Source: Firmicutes bacterium UBA5774
GTDB lineage: Bacteria > Bacillota > Clostridia > Peptostreptococcales > Anaerovoracaceae
Reading direction: 5' to 3'
DNA: 51,335 nucleotides
Assembly (NCBI GenBank): GCA_002418625.1
Contig: DIEM01000032.1
Span: 298 to 51,632 of the forward strand
The position numbers and the translations under genes were made by a program. Positions 42,110 through 50,650 of the stretch are shown piece by piece. How positions within the stretch are numbered: the stretch's first letter is position 1; the number at the start of each line of letters is the position of its first letter. The notes under the pieces are model-generated. The model was not told the origin of the DNA. It searched no databases and worked only from the letters and a program-made list of their open reading frames with translations.

Positions 42110-44659
42110 TTGGATATTCGGGATTTTTCAAACAAATTATCAGAAGCCACAAAAAACATGTCGAATGAAGAAAGAGCATCTTTAATCAAGATGTTTGAAA
42201 GTGTTTCCAAGGAAATAGCAAAAGAGGAAGCTAAAAAAACCGGAGCAGGCGAAGTCGCCTGCAACACGGATGGCGGAGTTCCGAACGCCATCACGGAACG
42301 CCTTCAGAAACTCAAGGAAAATTATATGACTCATGTTCCTTCAATCACCACCCACCGTGCCAGAGCGGTCACGAAGATCACCGGGGAAAATCCGGGCATG
42401 CCAAGAATCATGGTTCGCGCAAAATGTTTCCGGTACTGCTGCGAGACGGCTCCGCTGGTTATCCAGGATCATGAATTGATTGTCGGAGCTCCGAATGGCG
42501 CGCCTCGCGCCGGCGCATTCTCTCCTGACATCGCATGGAGATGGATGGTCGATGAACTGGATACCATCGGGGAGCGTGCGCAGGACCCGTTCTATATTTC
42601 ACCGGAAGACAAGAAAATAATGCTTGAAGAGCTGTTTCCATTCTGGGAAGGCAAATCCGTGGATGAAGCCAGTGAAAACCTGTTCAGGGAAGCCGGCGTC
42701 TGGGAAATGTCCGGAGAATCATTTGTTTCAGACTGTTCGTATCATGCAGTAAATGGCGGCGGCGACTCGAATCCCGGATATGATGTCATTCTGATGGAAA
42801 AAGGCATGCTCGATATCCAGAAGGAAGCAAGAGACCATTTGGATAAGCTTGACTATGAGAATCCGGACGATATCGACAAGATCTATTTCTATAAATCCAT
42901 TATCGACACGACAGAAGGTGTCATGGCTTATGCAAAAAGGATGTCCGACTATGCGGCGGAACTGGCTGCTAAAGAGTCGAATCCGAGACGCAAGGCGGAA
43001 TTACTGAAAATTTCCGAAGTGAATGCCCATGTACCGGCCAACAAGCCTCGTACTTTCTGGGAAGCGATCCAGTCTGTCTGGACAATCGAATCACTGCTTG
43101 TTGTGGAAGAAAATCAGACGGGAATGTCGATCGGCCGCGTGGACCAGTATATGTATCCGTTCTACGAGGCTGATAAGAAGGCTGGCAGGTTGACTGACTT
43201 CGAAGCGTTCGAGCTGGCAGGCTGCATGCTCATCAAAATGTCTGAAATGATGTGGATCACCAGCGAAGGCGGCGCAAAATTCTTCGCAGGATACCAGCCA
43301 TTTGTCAACATGTGCGTCGGTGGCGTCACGCGTGAAGGAAGAGACGCAACAAATGATCTGACCTACCTGTTGATGGATGCAGTCAGGCTTGTGAAAATCT
43401 ATCAGCCGTCGCTGGCTACCCGTATTCATAACAAGTCTCCGCAGAAGTATCTGAAGAAAATTGTCGATGTAATACGTTCAGGGATGGGATTCCCTGCCTG
43501 CCACTTCGATGATGCCCATATAAAGATGATGCTCGCAAAAGGAGTTTCCATTGAAGATGCCCGCGACTACTGCCTGATGGGCTGCGTCGAACCTCAGAAA
43601 GCGGGACGCCTGTATCAGTGGACATCGACCGCGTACACCCAGTGGCCGATCTGTATCGAACTCGTTCTGAATCATGGCGTGCCGCTGTGGTACGGCAAGC
43701 CGGTAACTCCGGACAGCGGCGACCTTGATCGTTTCAAGACATATGAAGAATTTGACGCAGCGGTAAAAGAGCAGATCAAATACATCACAAAGTGGACCAG
43801 CGTGGCCACGGTGATCACCCAGCGCGTTCATAGGGAACTGGCGCCAAAGCCATTGATGTCGATCATGTATGAGGGTTGTATGGAGAAGGCGCGCGATGTA
43901 TCGGCGGGCGGCGCCATGTATAATTTTGGGCCTGGTGTTGTCTGGTCCGGACTGGCCACTTACACGGATTCCATGGCAGCAATCAAGAAACTTGTATTTG
44001 AAGATAGGAAATATACGCTGTCGCAGCTCAACGAAGCGCTGAAAGCAGACTTCGCCGGCTACGACCAGATCAAGGCAGATTGCCTGAACGCTCCAAAATA
44101 CGGGAATGACGAAGATTTTGCAGACTACATTGCGGCCGACCTGATCAACTTCACCGAACAGGAACACCGTAAATACAAGACGCTTTACTCTGTATTGAGC
44201 CATGGTACATTATCCATTTCGAACAACACACCGTTTGGCCAGCTGACAGGCGCATCTGCCAATGGACGCGGCGCATGGGTACCGCTTTCGGACGGCATCA
44301 GCCCGACCCAGGGAGCCGATGTTAAAGGACCTACCGCTATTATCAAGTCCGTATCGAAGATGTCGAACGATAATATGAATATAGGCATGGTCCACAACTT
44401 CAAGCTCATGCCGGGGCTTCTTGATTCACAGGCAGGGGAAGACGGCATCATCACGCTGCTGCGTACGGCCTCCGTGCTTGGTAATGGGGAAATGCAGTTC
44501 AATTACGTTGACAATGAGACGCTGCTGTCGGCCCAGGAAAATCCGGAAGAGTTCCGCGATCTTGTTGTTCGTGTGGCAGGATACAGCGCATTCTTCACTG
44601 AACTCTGCAAAGACGTTCAGGATGAAATCATCAGCAGAACGATGCTTTCCAGCATTTAA
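42110..44659 (+). CDS. cutC: Choline trimethylamine-lyase CutC (glycyl radical enzyme)
   Basis: An 849-residue protein starting at TTG behind GAGAGGTAAGG. The N-terminal 55 residues contain an amphipathic helix (ERASLIKMFESVSKEIAKE) that may direct encapsulation; there is no long extension as in the enterobacterial form. Choline-site residues known from CutC are present: SYHAVNGGGD (Tyr and Asp), KFFAGYQPF, and GCVEP with Cys492 and Glu494, followed by WTST with Thr505. The glycyl radical loop is RVAGYSAFF with Gly824. It cleaves choline to trimethylamine and acetaldehyde inside the microcompartment. The activase is encoded next. Confidence 0.97.
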   Translation: MDIRDFSNKLSEATKNMSNEERASLIKMFESVSKEIAKEEAKKTGAGEVACNTDGGVPNAITERLQKLKENYMTHVPSITTHRARAVTKITGENPGMPRIMVRAKCFRYCCETAPLVIQDHELIVGAPNGAPRAGAFSPDIAWRWMVDELDTIGERAQDPFYISPEDKKIMLEELFPFWEGKSVDEASENLFREAGVWEMSGESFVSDCSYHAVNGGGDSNPGYDVILMEKGMLDIQKEARDHLDKLDYENPDDIDKIYFYKSIIDTTEGVMAYAKRMSDYAAELAAKESNPRRKAELLKISEVNAHVPANKPRTFWEAIQSVWTIESLLVVEENQTGMSIGRVDQYMYPFYEADKKAGRLTDFEAFELAGCMLIKMSEMMWITSEGGAKFFAGYQPFVNMCVGGVTREGRDATNDLTYLLMDAVRLVKIYQPSLATRIHNKSPQKYLKKIVDVIRSGMGFPACHFDDAHIKMMLAKGVSIEDARDYCLMGCVEPQKAGRLYQWTSTAYTQWPICIELVLNHGVPLWYGKPVTPDSGDLDRFKTYEEFDAAVKEQIKYITKWTSVATVITQRVHRELAPKPLMSIMYEGCMEKARDVSAGGAMYNFGPGVVWSGLATYTDSMAAIKKLVFEDRKYTLSQLNEALKADFAGYDQIKADCLNAPKYGNDEDFADYIAADLINFTEQEHRKYKTLYSVLSHGTLSISNNTPFGQLTGASANGRGAWVPLSDGISPTQGADVKGPTAIIKSVSKMSNDNMNIGMVHNFKLMPGLLDSQAGEDGIITLLRTASVLGNGEMQFNYVDNETLLSAQENPEEFRDLVVRVAGYSAFFTELCKDVQDEIISRTMLSSI

Positions 44660-44668
44660 CCGAAAAAT

Positions 44669-44739
44669 CAGGTATCCTGTTTTTATCTGCAGGCCTGCTT
44701 GATCGAACGGCATCGTTCTTTTCAAAAAGCAGGCGGCAG
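44669..44739 (+). other. Structured RNA region between cutC and cutD
   Basis: A small CAGG-TAT-CCTG hairpin with T run lies at 44669-44684. A larger structure follows: CTGC (44687-44690) with GCAG (44736-44739), GCCTGCTT (44693-44700) with AAGCAGGC (44727-44734), and an inner GAACG (44705-44709) with CGTTC (44714-44718). The 124-base gap is the longest inside the cut operon. Confidence 0.6.
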
Positions 44740-44783
44740 GTGAAACCGGACAGGGAAAATAGTGCGACAGGAGATATAACAAA

Positions 44784-45737
44784 ATGGGTAATACTAAGTC
44801 GGGTATGATTGAAAGAAAAGCACTGATTTCATCCGTGCAGAAGTATAATATGCACGATGGACCTGGAATTAGAACGATTGTATTTTTTAAAGGATGCCCG
44901 CTGCGTTGTAAATGGTGTTCCAATCCTGAAGGATTGGAGCGAAAGCAGCAGGTCATGTATAGAAGGACCTCCTGCATTGACTGCGGCGCCTGTATTCCCG
45001 TTTGCCCCGTCGGAATCCATTCCATATCGCCGGCGACTCATCAACATGTGGTCAACTGGAATATCGACTGCATCGGCTGCCGCAGGTGCCAGGACGCCTG
45101 TCCGCAAGGGGCGCTCACTATTGTAGGAGACGGTAAAACTATATCTGAACTGATGGAGATCATCGAGGAAGACAGAATGTTCTACGACATGTCGGGCGGC
45201 GGTTTGACAATAGGCGGCGGTGAAGTGCTCATGCAGCCGGAAGCCGCTACGAACCTTCTGATGGTATGCAAAAAGGAAGGGATCAATACGGCAATTGAGA
45301 CCTCCGGGTATGCCAAGCTGGAATCCCTGCTGCAGGTTGCCGAATTTGTGGATCTTTTTCTCTTTGACTTGAAACATATGAATCCGGAGAAGCATTTTGA
45401 AAATACAGGCGTGCGAAATGAAATAATCCTGCAGAACCTGAAGGAGCTTTTCAACCGTAGATACAATATCAGGATCAGAATGCCCTTGCTGAAAGGGATA
45501 AACGACGATCAGGAAGAAATTGACGAAGTGATCAAATTCCTGTCTCCATATAAGGACTGTAAAAACTTTAAAGGGGTAGATTTGCTGCCATACCATAAAT
45601 TAGGCGTCAACAAATACAATCAGCTTGGACTGGATTATCCGGTTTACGGGGATCCGACCCTGCGGGGTGAAGATCTGGAAAGAATAGAGAGCAGTTTCAA
45701 TAAAGCAGGGATCCAGGCTACACTCGTCAAGCATTAA
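44784..45737 (+). CDS. cutD: Glycyl radical enzyme activase CutD (radical SAM)
   Basis: A 317-residue protein behind AGGAGATAT. It has the radical SAM motif FFKGCPLRCKWCSNPE (Cys-x3-Cys-x2-Cys), then an inserted ferredoxin-like domain with two 4Fe-4S motifs (CIDCGACIPVCP and CIGCRRCQDACP), GGGEVLMQP for SAM binding, and the C-terminal half-barrel (FLFDLKHM, RIRMPLLKGIND, LLPYHKLGVNKY). It generates the glycyl radical on CutC Gly824 using SAM and reduced ferredoxin or flavodoxin. Confidence 0.96.
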   Translation: MGNTKSGMIERKALISSVQKYNMHDGPGIRTIVFFKGCPLRCKWCSNPEGLERKQQVMYRRTSCIDCGACIPVCPVGIHSISPATHQHVVNWNIDCIGCRRCQDACPQGALTIVGDGKTISELMEIIEEDRMFYDMSGGGLTIGGGEVLMQPEAATNLLMVCKKEGINTAIETSGYAKLESLLQVAEFVDLFLFDLKHMNPEKHFENTGVRNEIILQNLKELFNRRYNIRIRMPLLKGINDDQEEIDEVIKFLSPYKDCKNFKGVDLLPYHKLGVNKYNQLGLDYPVYGDPTLRGEDLERIESSFNKAGIQATLVKH

Positions 45738-45776
45738 AAGATGATTTGACAGGAAGTTAATTGAAAGGCGAATGTT

Positions 45777-46130
45777 ATGACAGTATTCAGTGAAAAGGGA
45801 ATAGACCGGATCATACAGGAATCAGTGCCCGGCAAGCAGGTCACCATTGCTCATGTCATCGCTTCTCCAATGAAGGATATTTACGAGAGGCTTGGGATAG
45901 ACGATGAAGGAGCGATCGGAATCTTGACCCTGACGCCATACGAAACATCGATCATTGCCGCGGATATCGCGACTAAGACAGCCGATGTCGAAATAGGCTT
46001 TCTCGATCGCTTCACAGGGTCGGTGGTCATTACGGGAGATGTCCAGAGCGTTGAGACGGCGCTGAATGCCGTCACGTCCACATTGAGGGATATGCTTGGG
46101 TTTGAGACGACACCCGTTACACGGACATGA
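45777..46130 (+). CDS. EutS/PduU-like circularly permuted BMC-H shell protein
   Basis: A 117-residue protein (ribosome binding site AAAGGCGA). The permuted BMC domain is recognisable from SVPGKQVTIAHVIASPM, GAIGILTLTPYETSIIAADIA and VEIGFLDRFTGSVVITGDV. In EutS/PduU the permutation creates a barrel that plugs the hexamer pore. It overlaps the next gene by four bases (ATGA). Confidence 0.94.
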   Translation: MTVFSEKGIDRIIQESVPGKQVTIAHVIASPMKDIYERLGIDDEGAIGILTLTPYETSIIAADIATKTADVEIGFLDRFTGSVVITGDVQSVETALNAVTSTLRDMLGFETTPVTRT

Positions 46131-46585
46131 GAAGGAAACGGGTCATGGTGATCGGACCGACAGGCTGCGGCAAGACTGCCCTCGTCAATGCCCTGAACGA
46201 AAATGACGGCCCGCTGAAGAAGACACAAAACATGATATATGGGAAAAATACCATTGATGTTCCGGGTTCATATCTGGAGAACCCAAACATGTACAAGCAT
46301 TTGATCGCCGCGGCGCAGGACGCGTCTCACATTCTGATACTTGCCGACAGTACAAGGCGGGCCGATGTTTATCCGCCCGGGTTCGCAAAGGCTTTCAGAG
46401 TGCCGGTCATAGGGATCGTTACAAAATGCGATATCGCAGAGCAGCAGGAAGACCAGTCCATTCGCCAGCTAAAAAATGCCGGTGTGGCAGAACCGTATTT
46501 CAGGATCAGCATTTCGAACAGAGAAGGCATAAACGCATTGAAGATTTATCTGTTCGGGGCGATCAGCGAGGGGGAGTCAGAATGA
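46127..46585 (+). CDS. eutP: EutP/PduV-like small GTPase
   Basis: A 152-residue protein with P-loop MVIGPTGCGKTALVNAL, switch-like region TIDVPGSYLENP, and the specificity motif TKCD. EutP/PduV proteins accompany microcompartment operons; roles in positioning the compartment and acetate-kinase-like activity have been proposed. Start and stop both overlap neighbours by four bases, so it is translated together with the shell protein and the following EutT-N-like protein. Confidence 0.93.
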   Translation: MRRKRVMVIGPTGCGKTALVNALNENDGPLKKTQNMIYGKNTIDVPGSYLENPNMYKHLIAAAQDASHILILADSTRRADVYPPGFAKAFRVPVIGIVTKCDIAEQQEDQSIRQLKNAGVAEPYFRISISNREGINALKIYLFGAISEGESE

Positions 46586-47262
46586 TATTCATAACCGAGG
46601 ATGATCTCAGGGATCTGTATAAGATAAAGCCTTTTACAGAGTACGAGATCGCGCCGGGAACCAGGATTACGCCCGGAGCACGCCAGTTTCTGGCAGACCG
46701 GGGAATCAACATGTTCGATGATGATCCCCGCGGCAAAGAAAAAAATGCCAGTGCAAGGAAGGTGTCAACGACGGACGACCGCATGAGCGGATCCTTCGGA
46801 AGAAGGCTCCGTACAAGAATGAAATCCATGGAGGCCATGTTCCTTGACGCTGAAGAAGAGCTCTTAAGCAAAGATGTTCTCCTGACACAAAGTGTCATCA
46901 GTCTTGGCAGAAGTTTCTCGGGCATCAAGGAAGCAATAAGAACAGGGAATTCCAACGATGATGTCGCCCTTCACAAGTGCACCGGGATCAATGAAGAGAA
47001 TTTTTGTGATGACATGGAAGACTGCTTTGAGATCACGGATTTTCATATCCGGCTTCCGAAGGGCAGGGAAATCGTCATATTACACAGGCTTCGATGCTCG
47101 CTGCGGGAAATTGAGCTGGATATCGAGAAATTCTTCGATGACTGTGAAGATGGAAATAATCAGCGGGAAGCAGTCGATAAAACAATGCACCAAATCGTCA
47201 ACACTCTGTCGCAATTGATATGCAGCGCCGCCGGAGGAGAAAAATGTCAGAAAAAAACTTGA
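46582..47262 (+). CDS. EutT N-terminal-like protein of the microcompartment operon
   Basis: A 226-residue protein starting at ATG 46582 behind AGGGGGAG. The first 45 residues (MIFITEDDLRDLYKI, EYEIAPGTRITPGARQFL) match the opening of EutT and related cobalamin-adenosyltransferase-like proteins. The remaining 180 residues are helical, with several cysteines (HKCTGINEENFCDD), but lack the CCxxC metal motif of EutT. A glycyl radical pathway needs no cobalamin, so a different role is likely. It overlaps the next gene by 19 bases. Confidence 0.75.
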   Translation: MIFITEDDLRDLYKIKPFTEYEIAPGTRITPGARQFLADRGINMFDDDPRGKEKNASARKVSTTDDRMSGSFGRRLRTRMKSMEAMFLDAEEELLSKDVLLTQSVISLGRSFSGIKEAIRTGNSNDDVALHKCTGINEENFCDDMEDCFEITDFHIRLPKGREIVILHRLRCSLREIELDIEKFFDDCEDGNNQREAVDKTMHQIVNTLSQLICSAAGGEKCQKKT

Positions 47263-48086
47263 CCTTTCAGTACTGCGACCAGTTGGTCCGGGAATTTGAA
47301 GAGGTATTGGAAAACCCGATAATCAGTAAATCATCCGTTTATTATACCGGCGTCGATCTTGGAACCGCATGCGTTGTGCTGGCTGTTCTGGATGAAAATT
47401 ACAAGCCGGTCGCCGGAGCCTATCAATACGCCGATGTTGTCCGAGACGGCATGGTCGTTGATTATATCGGCGCGATCGGCATAGTGAAGGGATTGAAGCA
47501 GCAGCTGGAAGAAAAACTGGGAACAGAATTGATCTATGCGGCGGCAGCGATCCCTCCGGGGACGGATGAGCTTGATTCCGGGGCGATCAAGAATGTCGTC
47601 AAGGCCGCGGGCTTTGAGCTGACCAGTGTCCGTGACGAACCGACTGCAGCCAACTCGGTCCTAAGGATCGAAAACGGCGCGGTCGTCGATATAGGCGGAG
47701 GCACTACGGGTATCTCCATCCTGAAAGACGGCAAGGTGGTCTACGTCGCCGATGAGCCTACGGGGGGCACGCATTTTTCACTGGTCATATCCGGAGCTTA
47801 TAAGATGCCTTTTGCGGATGCAGAGGTATATAAGCGTGACGCAGGAAACCACGCAGAGCTTCTTCCGGTCGTAAAGCCGGTCGTTGAGAAGGTATCCTCG
47901 ATCATCAACCAGCACATCAAAGGACACGACGTGCGCGAAATATCCCTGGTTGGAGGGACCTGCTGTCTGTCAGGCATTGAAAAGATCATAGAGAAACAAA
48001 CGGGAATTTTCACGCACAAGCCTCAAAATCCTATGTTTGTAACGCCTTTGGGCATAGCACTCGGATGTACGATGGAATGTGAATAG
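47244..48086 (+). CDS. eutJ: EutJ-like actin-fold chaperone
   Basis: A 280-residue protein. ATG 47244 is chosen behind GGAGGAG; an upstream ATG would add an unlikely arginine run. Actin/Hsp70-fold ATPase motifs are YTGVDLGTACVVLAVL (phosphate 1), DEPTAANSVL, VVDIGGGTTGISIL (phosphate 2) and ISLVGGTCCLSGIE (adenosine). EutJ proteins are thought to help fold or reactivate microcompartment enzymes; the precise client here is unknown. Confidence 0.94.
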   Translation: MSEKNLTFQYCDQLVREFEEVLENPIISKSSVYYTGVDLGTACVVLAVLDENYKPVAGAYQYADVVRDGMVVDYIGAIGIVKGLKQQLEEKLGTELIYAAAAIPPGTDELDSGAIKNVVKAAGFELTSVRDEPTAANSVLRIENGAVVDIGGGTTGISILKDGKVVYVADEPTGGTHFSLVISGAYKMPFADAEVYKRDAGNHAELLPVVKPVVEKVSSIINQHIKGHDVREISLVGGTCCLSGIEKIIEKQTGIFTHKPQNPMFVTPLGIALGCTMECE

Positions 48087-48101
48087 AAGGGAGTCTTGTT
48101 T

Positions 48102-48407
48102 ATGGAATTTCGAATCATAAAAGCCCCTTCGACGGGCACTGTGGACATACTGGCAAGGCGCATGGCTGCCGGCGCGGGTGCAAACCCGACAGGCGTCGAT
48201 GCGATCGGGCTCGTGCAGGGTAAGATGATCGAGATGATCTGCGCAGCCGATATCGCCGAAAAGGCGGTTGGCGTAACTGTTGTAGACGTCAGGGGAAGCT
48301 GTCCGCAAAATATGATCCTTATCGCGATCATGGGCGATACCTCTTCTGTCGAATCGGCAATGGAGGAAATCAAGTACAGGATGGAAGGAGGGGAATATTC
48401 ATGTTGA
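48102..48407 (+). CDS. BMC-domain shell protein (probably permuted)
   Basis: A 101-residue protein starting at ATG 48102 behind AAGGGAG. An N-terminal strand (FRIIKAPSTGTVDILARRM) precedes BMC-like DAIGLVQGKMIEMICAADIAEK, VTVVDVRGSCPQNMILIAI and GDTSSVESAMEEI. The order of elements suggests a EutS/PduU-like permutation, but it is divergent from the copy at 45777. It overlaps the vertex protein gene by seven bases. Confidence 0.85.
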   Translation: MEFRIIKAPSTGTVDILARRMAAGAGANPTGVDAIGLVQGKMIEMICAADIAEKAVGVTVVDVRGSCPQNMILIAIMGDTSSVESAMEEIKYRMEGGEYSC

Positions 48408-48664
48408 CAGCAAGACTAATCGATAATGTATGGGCAACCAGGAAGGCGGAATCCCTGAACGGATTCAAATTCATGCTCGCGGAGGTCATAGGGGGCAGCA
48501 GCGAGGGCCAGCGCATGATCGTGATCGACAATATCAGCGCGGGTATCGGCGACAGAGTCATAGTTTGCACAGGGTCGTCAGCGCGGCGAATGCTCGGGGA
48601 CGATAATATTCCCATAGATGCCGTCGTCGTCGGGATCATTGATGAAGATTGCATTTTTGGATAA
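48401..48664 (+). CDS. eutN: BMC-P vertex protein (EutN/CcmL-like)
   Basis: An 87-residue protein: MLTARLIDNVWATRKAESL, LAEVIGGSS, MIVIDNISAGIGDRVIVCTGSSAR and the ending VVGIIDEDCIF. The EutN/CcmL family forms pentamers that close the vertices of the polyhedral shell. It is the only vertex protein in the window. The start, behind AGGAGGGG, overlaps the preceding stop. Confidence 0.96.
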   Translation: MLTARLIDNVWATRKAESLNGFKFMLAEVIGGSSEGQRMIVIDNISAGIGDRVIVCTGSSARRMLGDDNIPIDAVVVGIIDEDCIFG

Positions 48665-48685
48665 GGATATATAGTGGAGGGACAT

Positions 48686-50014
48686 ATGAGTCTTCTTGAT
48701 ATGGTTAAAGATGCCGGTATCATCGGCGCAGGCGGAGCAGGGTTTCCCACTCATGTCAAGCTGGGGTCGAAGGCTGAATATATACTCTTGAACGGAGCGG
48801 AATGCGAGCCGTTGCTCAGGGTGGACCAGCAGCTGATGCTGCTGTACCCGGATGAGATCATCAAGGGTTTTGAAGCGGCCGGTAGGTATGTAGGCGCTGA
48901 GAAAGCCCTGATCGGCGTCAAGGGAAAGCACCATGAGGTGGTCGCGATACTGCGGGAAAGAATCCGGCTTCTCGGAATCGGGGATTTCGTGGAAGTCAGA
49001 GAGCTTGCAGACGTCTACCCGGCCGGAGACGAGCAGGTATTGGTCTATGAGCTGACCGGCAGGGTCGTGCCTGAAACGGGCATTCCGATCCAGGTCGGTT
49101 GCGTCGTTATCAATTCCGAAACTGCATTGAACATATTCAACGCCACTTTGGGAAAACCGGTCACTGAAAAATATATCACCATTGCCGGCGATATCCCAAA
49201 CAGGCTGACTGTCAGGGTCCCAGTGGGGACTCCTGTGATCGAGGTGCTGAAATTAAGCGGCGTCAGCGATTTTGAAGATTACGCCGTTATTGACGGCGGA
49301 CCGATGATGGGCCCTGTGCTTTCAGATCTGAATGGCTTTGTGACAAAAAAAAGCAAGGGATATGTCATTCTGAAGAAGCAGCACTATCTGATACGCAAAA
49401 AAACCGTTAAGACGGAGCAGGCGATGCGCGTGAACAAATCGACGTGCGAGCAGTGCAGGATGTGCACGGATTTGTGCCCAAGATACCTGCTGGGGCATAA
49501 CATGCAGCCACATAAGCTCATGAGGACGGTCAACTATTCGCTTGCCGATATCGAGGAGCAGAAAATAGCGTATCTCTGCTGCCAGTGCAATCTGTGCGAA
49601 TTATTCGCCTGTCCGGCTGGATTATTTCCAAAGTCGGCCAACATGTACATCAAACAGAAGCTGACAGATCAAAATATCCGATATAAGCCTGAAAAAATCG
49701 AATTTCAGGCGCGGAGCAGCCGTGAATACCGATTGCTTCCAAGCAAGAGGCTGATCGCCAGACTTGGCTTGAGAGACTTCGACAAACCGGCGCCGATGAC
49801 AGAGATCACGCTTGAGCCGGAAATGGTCTGCATCGCATTGAGCCAGCATTTCGGGGCGCCGGCTATACCGGCGGTCAACGCCGGCGCTCATGTCGATGCC
49901 GGTCAGATGATCGGCAGTATACCCGATGGGAGCCTGGGTGCCGCAATCCATGCGAGTATTTCCGGAACCGTAGTGGAATGCGGAAACGGATTTGTCGGAA
50001 TAAGGAGGGACTGA
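48686..50014 (+). CDS. PduS-like flavin and iron-sulfur electron-transfer protein (RnfC family)
   Basis: A 442-residue protein. ATG 48686 follows GTGGAGGG; a GTG at 48674 lies in that site. The N-terminal RnfC/NuoF-like domain has GIIGAGGAGFPTHVKL and LNGAECEPLLRVD. Two 4Fe-4S motifs follow, CEQCRMCTDLCP and CCQCNLCELFACP, then a C-terminal biotinyl-like hairpin domain (VDAGQMIGSIPDGSLGAAIHAS). In Pdu compartments PduS was linked to cobalamin reduction; in glycyl radical compartments it more likely moves electrons across the shell with the PduT-like protein encoded next. Confidence 0.94.
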   Translation: MSLLDMVKDAGIIGAGGAGFPTHVKLGSKAEYILLNGAECEPLLRVDQQLMLLYPDEIIKGFEAAGRYVGAEKALIGVKGKHHEVVAILRERIRLLGIGDFVEVRELADVYPAGDEQVLVYELTGRVVPETGIPIQVGCVVINSETALNIFNATLGKPVTEKYITIAGDIPNRLTVRVPVGTPVIEVLKLSGVSDFEDYAVIDGGPMMGPVLSDLNGFVTKKSKGYVILKKQHYLIRKKTVKTEQAMRVNKSTCEQCRMCTDLCPRYLLGHNMQPHKLMRTVNYSLADIEEQKIAYLCCQCNLCELFACPAGLFPKSANMYIKQKLTDQNIRYKPEKIEFQARSSREYRLLPSKRLIARLGLRDFDKPAPMTEITLEPEMVCIALSQHFGAPAIPAVNAGAHVDAGQMIGSIPDGSLGAAIHASISGTVVECGNGFVGIRRD

Positions 50015-50015
50015 C

Positions 50016-50564
50016 ATGGCAAAAGCAATAGGTATGGTAGAATTCATAAGCATTGCCCGCGGTATTTACGCGGCGGACCAGATGGTAAAGACGGCGGATG
50101 TCGAGATCGTGACGGTCGGCTCGGTCTGTCCCGGCAAATATATTGCGATCGTGCACGGCGATGTAGCGGCTGTCCAGGACTCTGTGAGTGTGGGTGAAAG
50201 ATTGGCTGAGGAATACTTTGTCGATTCAATCGTGATACCAAATGTAAGCCCGGCGGTGTTTCCGGCGATCACAGGCACGACGATGCCTGACGAGATCCAG
50301 GCGCTGGGGATCATGGAATCATTTTCACTGGCGACAATGATCATAGCTGCTGACGCGATACTGAAAGCCGCCGATCTGCAGCCGCTTGAGCTGAGGCTCG
50401 GAAACGGCCTCGGCGGAAAGGCGTATTTCACCTTTACCGGGGATGTCGCTTCGGTCCAGACAGGCGTATCGGCAGGTATTGCCATCGCTGAAGATAAGGG
50501 TCTGCTGGTCAATGCGGAGGTTATAGCCTCGCCATCAGACAGACTCGTGCCGAGCTTGTTCTAA
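50016..50564 (+). CDS. PduT-like tandem BMC (BMC-T) shell protein
   Basis: A 182-residue protein with two BMC domains: AIGMVEFISIARGIYAADQM in the first, and ALGIMESFSLATMIIAADAI in the second. The SVCPGKYIAIVHGD segment keeps the Cys that in PduT holds a 4Fe-4S cluster at the trimer centre. It starts one base after the pduS-like stop, which fits a physical partnership for electron passage through the shell. Confidence 0.95.
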   Translation: MAKAIGMVEFISIARGIYAADQMVKTADVEIVTVGSVCPGKYIAIVHGDVAAVQDSVSVGERLAEEYFVDSIVIPNVSPAVFPAITGTTMPDEIQALGIMESFSLATMIIAADAILKAADLQPLELRLGNGLGGKAYFTFTGDVASVQTGVSAGIAIAEDKGLLVNAEVIASPSDRLVPSLF

Positions 50565-50567
50565 TAT

Positions 50568-50594
50568 ATTCCAATATTGTTTTATATTAGGAAT
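50568..50594 (+). other. AT-rich hairpin after the pduT-like gene
   Basis: ATTCCAATAT (50568-50577) pairs with ATATT-A-GGAAT (50584-50594), one bulged A, six-base loop. There is no T run, so it may mark mRNA processing or weak attenuation before the eutQ-like gene. Confidence 0.4.
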
Positions 50595-50650
50595 TGAAAT
50601 AAAAAAATAATGCTTCAAGTGATTTACCGGAAATGAAAGGGGGTGCATGC

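Noticed and set aside
42110..44659. Possibility that the glycyl radical enzyme is a propanediol/glycerol dehydratase or pyruvate formate-lyase.
   Set aside because: The choline-site Tyr and Asp, GCVEP with following WTST, and overall resemblance to CutC from memory fit choline trimethylamine-lyase; a PFL would have adjacent cysteines at the active site.
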